A stretch of 8,588 nucleotides of DNA from assembly GCA_025458735.1 (NCBI GenBank), contig JALORV010000104.1, positions 1-8,588 on the forward strand. The letters run 5' to 3'. Positions 6,296 through 8,588 of this stretch are shown here, in pieces (the first letter of the stretch is position 1; each line of letters opens with the position of its first letter). Made by a program: the position numbers and the translations under genes. This DNA is from Burkholderiaceae bacterium. GTDB taxonomy: Bacteria > Pseudomonadota > Gammaproteobacteria > Burkholderiales > Burkholderiaceae. Below the pieces are notes generated by a model that was not told where the DNA came from, did no database searches, and was given only the letters and a program-made list of their open reading frames with translations.

Positions 6296-6493
6296 TCAGA
6301 TGAGCCGCGCGATCAGCATCAGCAGCAGCGACAGCAGCACCGTGCTGGCGAACGGCAGCAGCACCTCCCGGCCCTTGATGCGCAGGCGCAGGTCACCCGG
6401 CAGGCGGCCGATGCCGAGCTTCTGCAGCCAGGGCTGCAGCGCGGTCAGCACCAGCAGCGCAAGAAACGTGGTCAGCAGCCATTTCATGGTCAT
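6296..6493 (-). CDS. DUF2905 family small membrane protein
   Basis: This small protein of 65 aa has two hydrophobic segments (about residues 4-20 and 46-64) separated by a short polar link with the family signature LGIGRLPGDLRLRIKGRE at 26-43. It matches DUF2905, a widespread conserved family of unknown function in Gram-negative and other bacteria. The PGDLR and PFASTVLLSLLLML stretches are typical. The start is given as ATG 6493; ATG 6487, two codons in, is equally possible since neither has a clear ribosome binding site. It is convergent with the second SDR (37 bp gap) and divergent from the RidA gene, so it is probably its own transcription unit. No function can be assigned beyond being an inner-membrane protein. 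Confidence 0.85.
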   Translation of the reverse strand: MTMKWLLTTFLALLVLTALQPWLQKLGIGRLPGDLRLRIKGREVLLPFASTVLLSLLLMLIARLI

Positions 6494-6567
6494 CGACAGT
6501 GTACGCAGGGCCGGATCGCCGACGCAGGGCGCAGCCGGTCAAGCGCATTCAACCCAGGAGCTGGATC

Positions 6568-6915
6568 GTGAACATCATCAGACATGAACAGGGACCCATC
6601 CTGTCGCAGGCCGTCGAGCACGGGCAGACCGTTTACCTCGCCGGGATCGTCGCCAGGGATCTGTCGCAGGACATCAAGGGGCAGACACGCCAGGTGCTTG
6701 GCGAGATCGACCGCCTGCTTGCGAAGTGCGGCTCCGGCAGGTCGAGGATCCTGCAGTGTCACATCTGGGTAACCGACATCCGCAACCGCGCGCCGATGAA
6801 CGAGGTCTGGAACGAGTGGGTCGACAAGGCGAACCTTCCCTGCCGCGCCTGCGTCGAGGCCCGGCTGGCCGATCCGGACGCGCTGGTCGAGATCATGGTG
6901 ATTGCTGCGAAGTAA
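6568..6915 (+). CDS. RidA family protein (YjgF/YER057c/UK114)
   Basis: The RidA family hydrolyses reactive enamines and imines, such as 2-aminoacrylate, and thereby protects PLP enzymes; several subfamilies have other or unknown roles. The protein is 115 aa, slightly short of the usual 125-130. It shows the family order: VYLAGIVARDL at 22-32, QTRQVLGEIDRLLAKCG at 39-55, the HIWVTDI strand at 65-71, and the ligand-binding arginine R93 in CRACVEARL (92-100), followed by E108. The start is GTG at 6568, because AGGAG sits at 6556-6560 with 7 nt spacing; an in-frame ATG at 6499 would add 23 residues with no family match. It lies 310 bp past the catabolic run and does not obviously belong to it. 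Family sure; specific substrate and subfamily not decided. Confidence 0.9.
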   Translation: MNIIRHEQGPILSQAVEHGQTVYLAGIVARDLSQDIKGQTRQVLGEIDRLLAKCGSGRSRILQCHIWVTDIRNRAPMNEVWNEWVDKANLPCRACVEARLADPDALVEIMVIAAK

Positions 6916-6975
6916 GGGAAGCGGCGGAGCGCCGACGTCCGCGGCTTCGAATCACGGTGGCCGCGGAGCGGTTGC

Positions 6976-6996
6976 AGTCCCGCGTCGCGCGCGACT
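6976..6996. repeat. GC-rich imperfect hairpin just past the PEP-CTERM gene stop
   Basis: AGTCCCGCG (6976-6984) pairs with CGCGCGACT (6988-6996) around a TCG loop, with one C-C mismatch. It lies 1 nt beyond the stop codon of the minus-strand PEP-CTERM gene, in the short convergent gap with the RidA gene. It has no T run, so it is only a possible weak terminator or message-stabilising stem. A second small stem, CGGCG-GAG-CGCCG, lies at 6922-6934 just after the RidA stop. Confidence 0.35.
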
Positions 6997-6997
6997 C

Positions 6998-8251
6998 CTA
7001 GACCGCGACGTTTGCCGACGGCAGCGCCGCCTGCCGGCGGCGGCCGAGCCTCAGCGCGGCCAGCATCAGCAGACCCAGCGACCAGGCCGCCGGCTCCGGT
7101 ACCGGGGCAACGAAGCCCAGCTGGTCGCTGGCGATGCGCTGCAGGATCAGGGCATCGGCAAGGCTGATGCCGAGGTCCATCGCGGCAATCTCGCTGCTGC
7201 CGAACATGGCCGGGTCCAGGCCGGTCAGCGTGCCGAACAGCACCAGCGCGCTGAGGTAGGAACCGTACTTGCTCGCGTGGGTGCCGTCGTCGAACCACAG
7301 GTCGAGCAGGCCATCGGTCAAGGCGTCGGCGCCGTAGAAGTCGCGCGTCGCCAGGCCCGACGCCACCGCCCGCATGAACGCCTCGCCCACCGGTGCGATC
7401 CCCTTGATGCTGCCGCCGTCCGCTGCCGCCATGGCTGCCGCGCCGGCGTAGCCCTGCTTCAGTTCGTCGGTCATGGCCTCGAGGTTGGCGAAGAACGTCG
7501 TCGCCGGCGTGGTGGTCCGCGTGACGGCGCCGGTAACCGGATCCGTGATCGAGACAAAGGCGCCGTCGACCAGGTTCGGCCGCGCCCAGGTCTGGTACAG
7601 GAACACGTCGGTGGCGGCGCTGGCGTTGAGGTTCGCCGGGATATTGCGCTGCGTGTTGCAGGTCGTCGCCGAGGCGCCGGTCGCCGCCTGGCAGGCGGCC
7701 GTGCGCTCGGCAGCAGTCGCGCCGGGGAAGAAGTCGCGCTCGCGGTAGGTGTGCGCGCTGCCGTCGTGGATGAAGTTCTCCAGCTTGTTGACGTAGTTCC
7801 TGAACCAGTCCGGGTTGGATGCGAGGCCGGGCCGCCGGGTCAGCGGCTCGTCGCTCTGCTCCTGCAGCACGACCTTGTCCCAGACCTGCGAGCCGATGTT
7901 GCCGCGCAGATCGACGACACCGTTGGTGTTGAGCATGTGCCCGCGCAGCGAGGCGGCATTGCGCGCCGACATGGCCACGTCGTAGTCGAGCCCCGCCTGC
8001 ACCGTGAACTGCTTGAAGATGCCCGCGACCCCGCCCCACGGATGCGGCTCGAAGGCATTGCCGCCGGAGTTCGGGATGTCGGTCAGGTCACGAACGTTCG
8101 CGGTGTTGTAACTCATCACCGGGTCCACGCGGCCGAAGGTGTAGCTGTTGCCGACGAAGAGCACCGATACCGGGGCAGCGGATGCCACGCCATGGAGCAA
8201 CAGCATCGTCGAGAGAGCACACAGTCGTCGCATTCGGGTCGCCGGGGTCAT
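6998..8251 (-). CDS. Secreted SGNH-hydrolase-like protein with PEP-CTERM sorting signal
   Basis: This is an exported protein of 417 aa. An N-terminal signal peptide has positive residues (R6, R8, R9), a hydrophobic core (about 10-22) and a likely cut after ASA at 23-25. The mature part starts with VLFVGNSYTFG (30-40), matching block I of SGNH/GDSL-type hydrolases with S36 as the probable nucleophile. VWDKVVLQEQSDEP (123-136) resembles DUF4886/SGNH proteins, and DGTH at 322-325 fits the block V Asp-x-x-His pair. The C-terminus has PVPEP (383-387), a short hydrophobic helix (about 389-402) and RRR (404-406): the PEP-CTERM tail recognised by exosortase, which implies export with processing at the envelope. 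An 11-residue tail follows RRR, slightly longer than usual. C187 and C198 may form a disulfide. ATG 8251 is chosen because it begins the signal peptide; ribosome binding site weak. The substrate, perhaps an ester or acylated polysaccharide, is unknown. Confidence 0.85.
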   Translation of the reverse strand: MTPATRMRRLCALSTMLLLHGVASAAPVSVLFVGNSYTFGRVDPVMSYNTANVRDLTDIPNSGGNAFEPHPWGGVAGIFKQFTVQAGLDYDVAMSARNAASLRGHMLNTNGVVDLRGNIGSQVWDKVVLQEQSDEPLTRRPGLASNPDWFRNYVNKLENFIHDGSAHTYRERDFFPGATAAERTAACQAATGASATTCNTQRNIPANLNASAATDVFLYQTWARPNLVDGAFVSITDPVTGAVTRTTTPATTFFANLEAMTDELKQGYAGAAAMAAADGGSIKGIAPVGEAFMRAVASGLATRDFYGADALTDGLLDLWFDDGTHASKYGSYLSALVLFGTLTGLDPAMFGSSEIAAMDLGISLADALILQRIASDQLGFVAPVPEPAAWSLGLLMLAALRLGRRRQAALPSANVAV

Positions 8252-8376
8252 GTGAAGGTCGCCAAGGCTAAGGCAGCAGCGGCTCGAAAGCCAGCGCCGG
8301 ACATCGGATGGCGAGCCTGAAGGAATCGCGGCAAACTCTGCCGGCCACCGGCGACAGTGGCCGACAATGGGCAACC
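8252..8376. promoter_or_regulatory. Divergent intergenic region with inverted repeat
   Basis: This 125 bp gap separates the PEP-CTERM gene (minus) from the PfpI-family gene (plus). CGGCCAC at 8342-8348 pairs exactly with GTGGCCG at 8357-8363 around 8 nt; allowing one mismatch, the arms extend to TG and CA at 8339-8340 and 8365-8366. It lies about 10 nt before the PfpI-family start, so it could be an operator or an mRNA hairpin covering the ribosome binding region. No clear -35/-10 boxes were recognised. Confidence 0.4.
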
Positions 8377-8588
8377 ATGACTCCCGCAGCAGACACGATG
8401 CAGAAGCGAGTGGCCGTGCTGCTGTATCCGGGATGCATCTACGCAGAGGTCGCAACCGTCGTTCTGACACTTTCAGCGCAGTGCGAAGTGCTGCACTTCT
8501 CGCCCGACGGAAACGCGCTGACGGACGCGCATGGCCGCACGCTGGCAGCGCAGGGCTCCTATGCCGACCTGGAGCGCGGCCGCTTCGA
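8377..8588 (+). CDS. DJ-1/PfpI family protein, N-terminal part
   Basis: An open frame starts at ATG 8377 and runs off the right edge, giving 70 complete codons. The protein begins with a short leader and then RVAVLLYPGCIYAEV (residues 11-25), the first strand and loop typical of DJ-1/PfpI and GATase-1-like proteins, followed by CEVLHFSPDG at about 36-45, the usual second strand. The end of the visible part leads towards the expected nucleophile elbow, but the catalytic cysteine lies outside the window, so whether it is a chaperone/glyoxalase-type enzyme, an amidase-like enzyme or an AraC-type regulator with this domain cannot be told. An ATG at 8398, seven codons in, is an alternative start directly before the conserved region; neither has a strong ribosome binding site. 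It is divergent from the PEP-CTERM gene. Confidence 0.75.
   Translation, partial: MTPAADTMQKRVAVLLYPGCIYAEVATVVLTLSAQCEVLHFSPDGNALTDAHGRTLAAQGSYADLERGRF

Noticed and set aside
6902..8320. A 472-codon plus-strand frame antisense to the PEP-CTERM gene.
   Set aside because: It has no recognisable domain and an arginine/valine-rich composition; the minus strand encodes a complete secreted protein with signal peptide and sorting tail.

Overview
The window is GC-rich DNA with tightly packed genes. It looks like a Gram-negative proteobacterium, most likely a beta- or gammaproteobacterium. The grounds are a TRAP transporter, a FadR-type GntR regulator with its operator, and a secreted protein with a PEP-CTERM/exosortase sorting tail. 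The species cannot be named from the sequence.

Positions 1-1639 (minus strand) hold a GntR/FadR-type regulator followed by the small (DctQ) and large (DctM, cut by the window edge) membrane subunits of a TRAP solute importer. Positions 1640-1889 are the divergent control region. It contains a near-ideal FadR-family operator, TGGTCAGACCA at 1738-1748, with further TGGTC half-sites beside it. From here a plus-strand catabolic run extends to 6258: a 2-keto-3-deoxy-sugar-acid dehydrogenase (SDR), a fumarylacetoacetate-hydrolase-family enzyme resembling 2,4-diketo-3-deoxy-L-fuconate hydrolase, an Ldh2-family 2-hydroxyacid dehydrogenase, a D-isomer 2-hydroxyacid dehydrogenase and a second SDR. The best reading is a regulated module for uptake and non-phosphorylative breakdown of a deoxy-sugar acid (L-fuconate/L-rhamnonate type) to pyruvate plus lactate or a related 2-hydroxyacid. 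The dehydratase and lactonase expected for a full route from the sugar are not in the window, so the true substrate is open. The first SDR and the hydrolase are separated by two hairpins, the second terminator-like. The D-2-hydroxyacid dehydrogenase seems to lack about 28 residues of its substrate-binding domain.

Positions 6259-8588 hold unrelated-looking genes: a small DUF2905 membrane protein (minus), a RidA-family protein (plus), a secreted SGNH-hydrolase-like PEP-CTERM protein (minus), and the start of a DJ-1/PfpI-family gene (plus) that runs off the window.

I found no RNA genes, insertion sequences, CRISPR arrays or prophage genes. The most interesting signals are the operator, the tandem hairpins inside the catabolic run and the internal deletion in the dehydrogenase. 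No wholly new type of system is evident.
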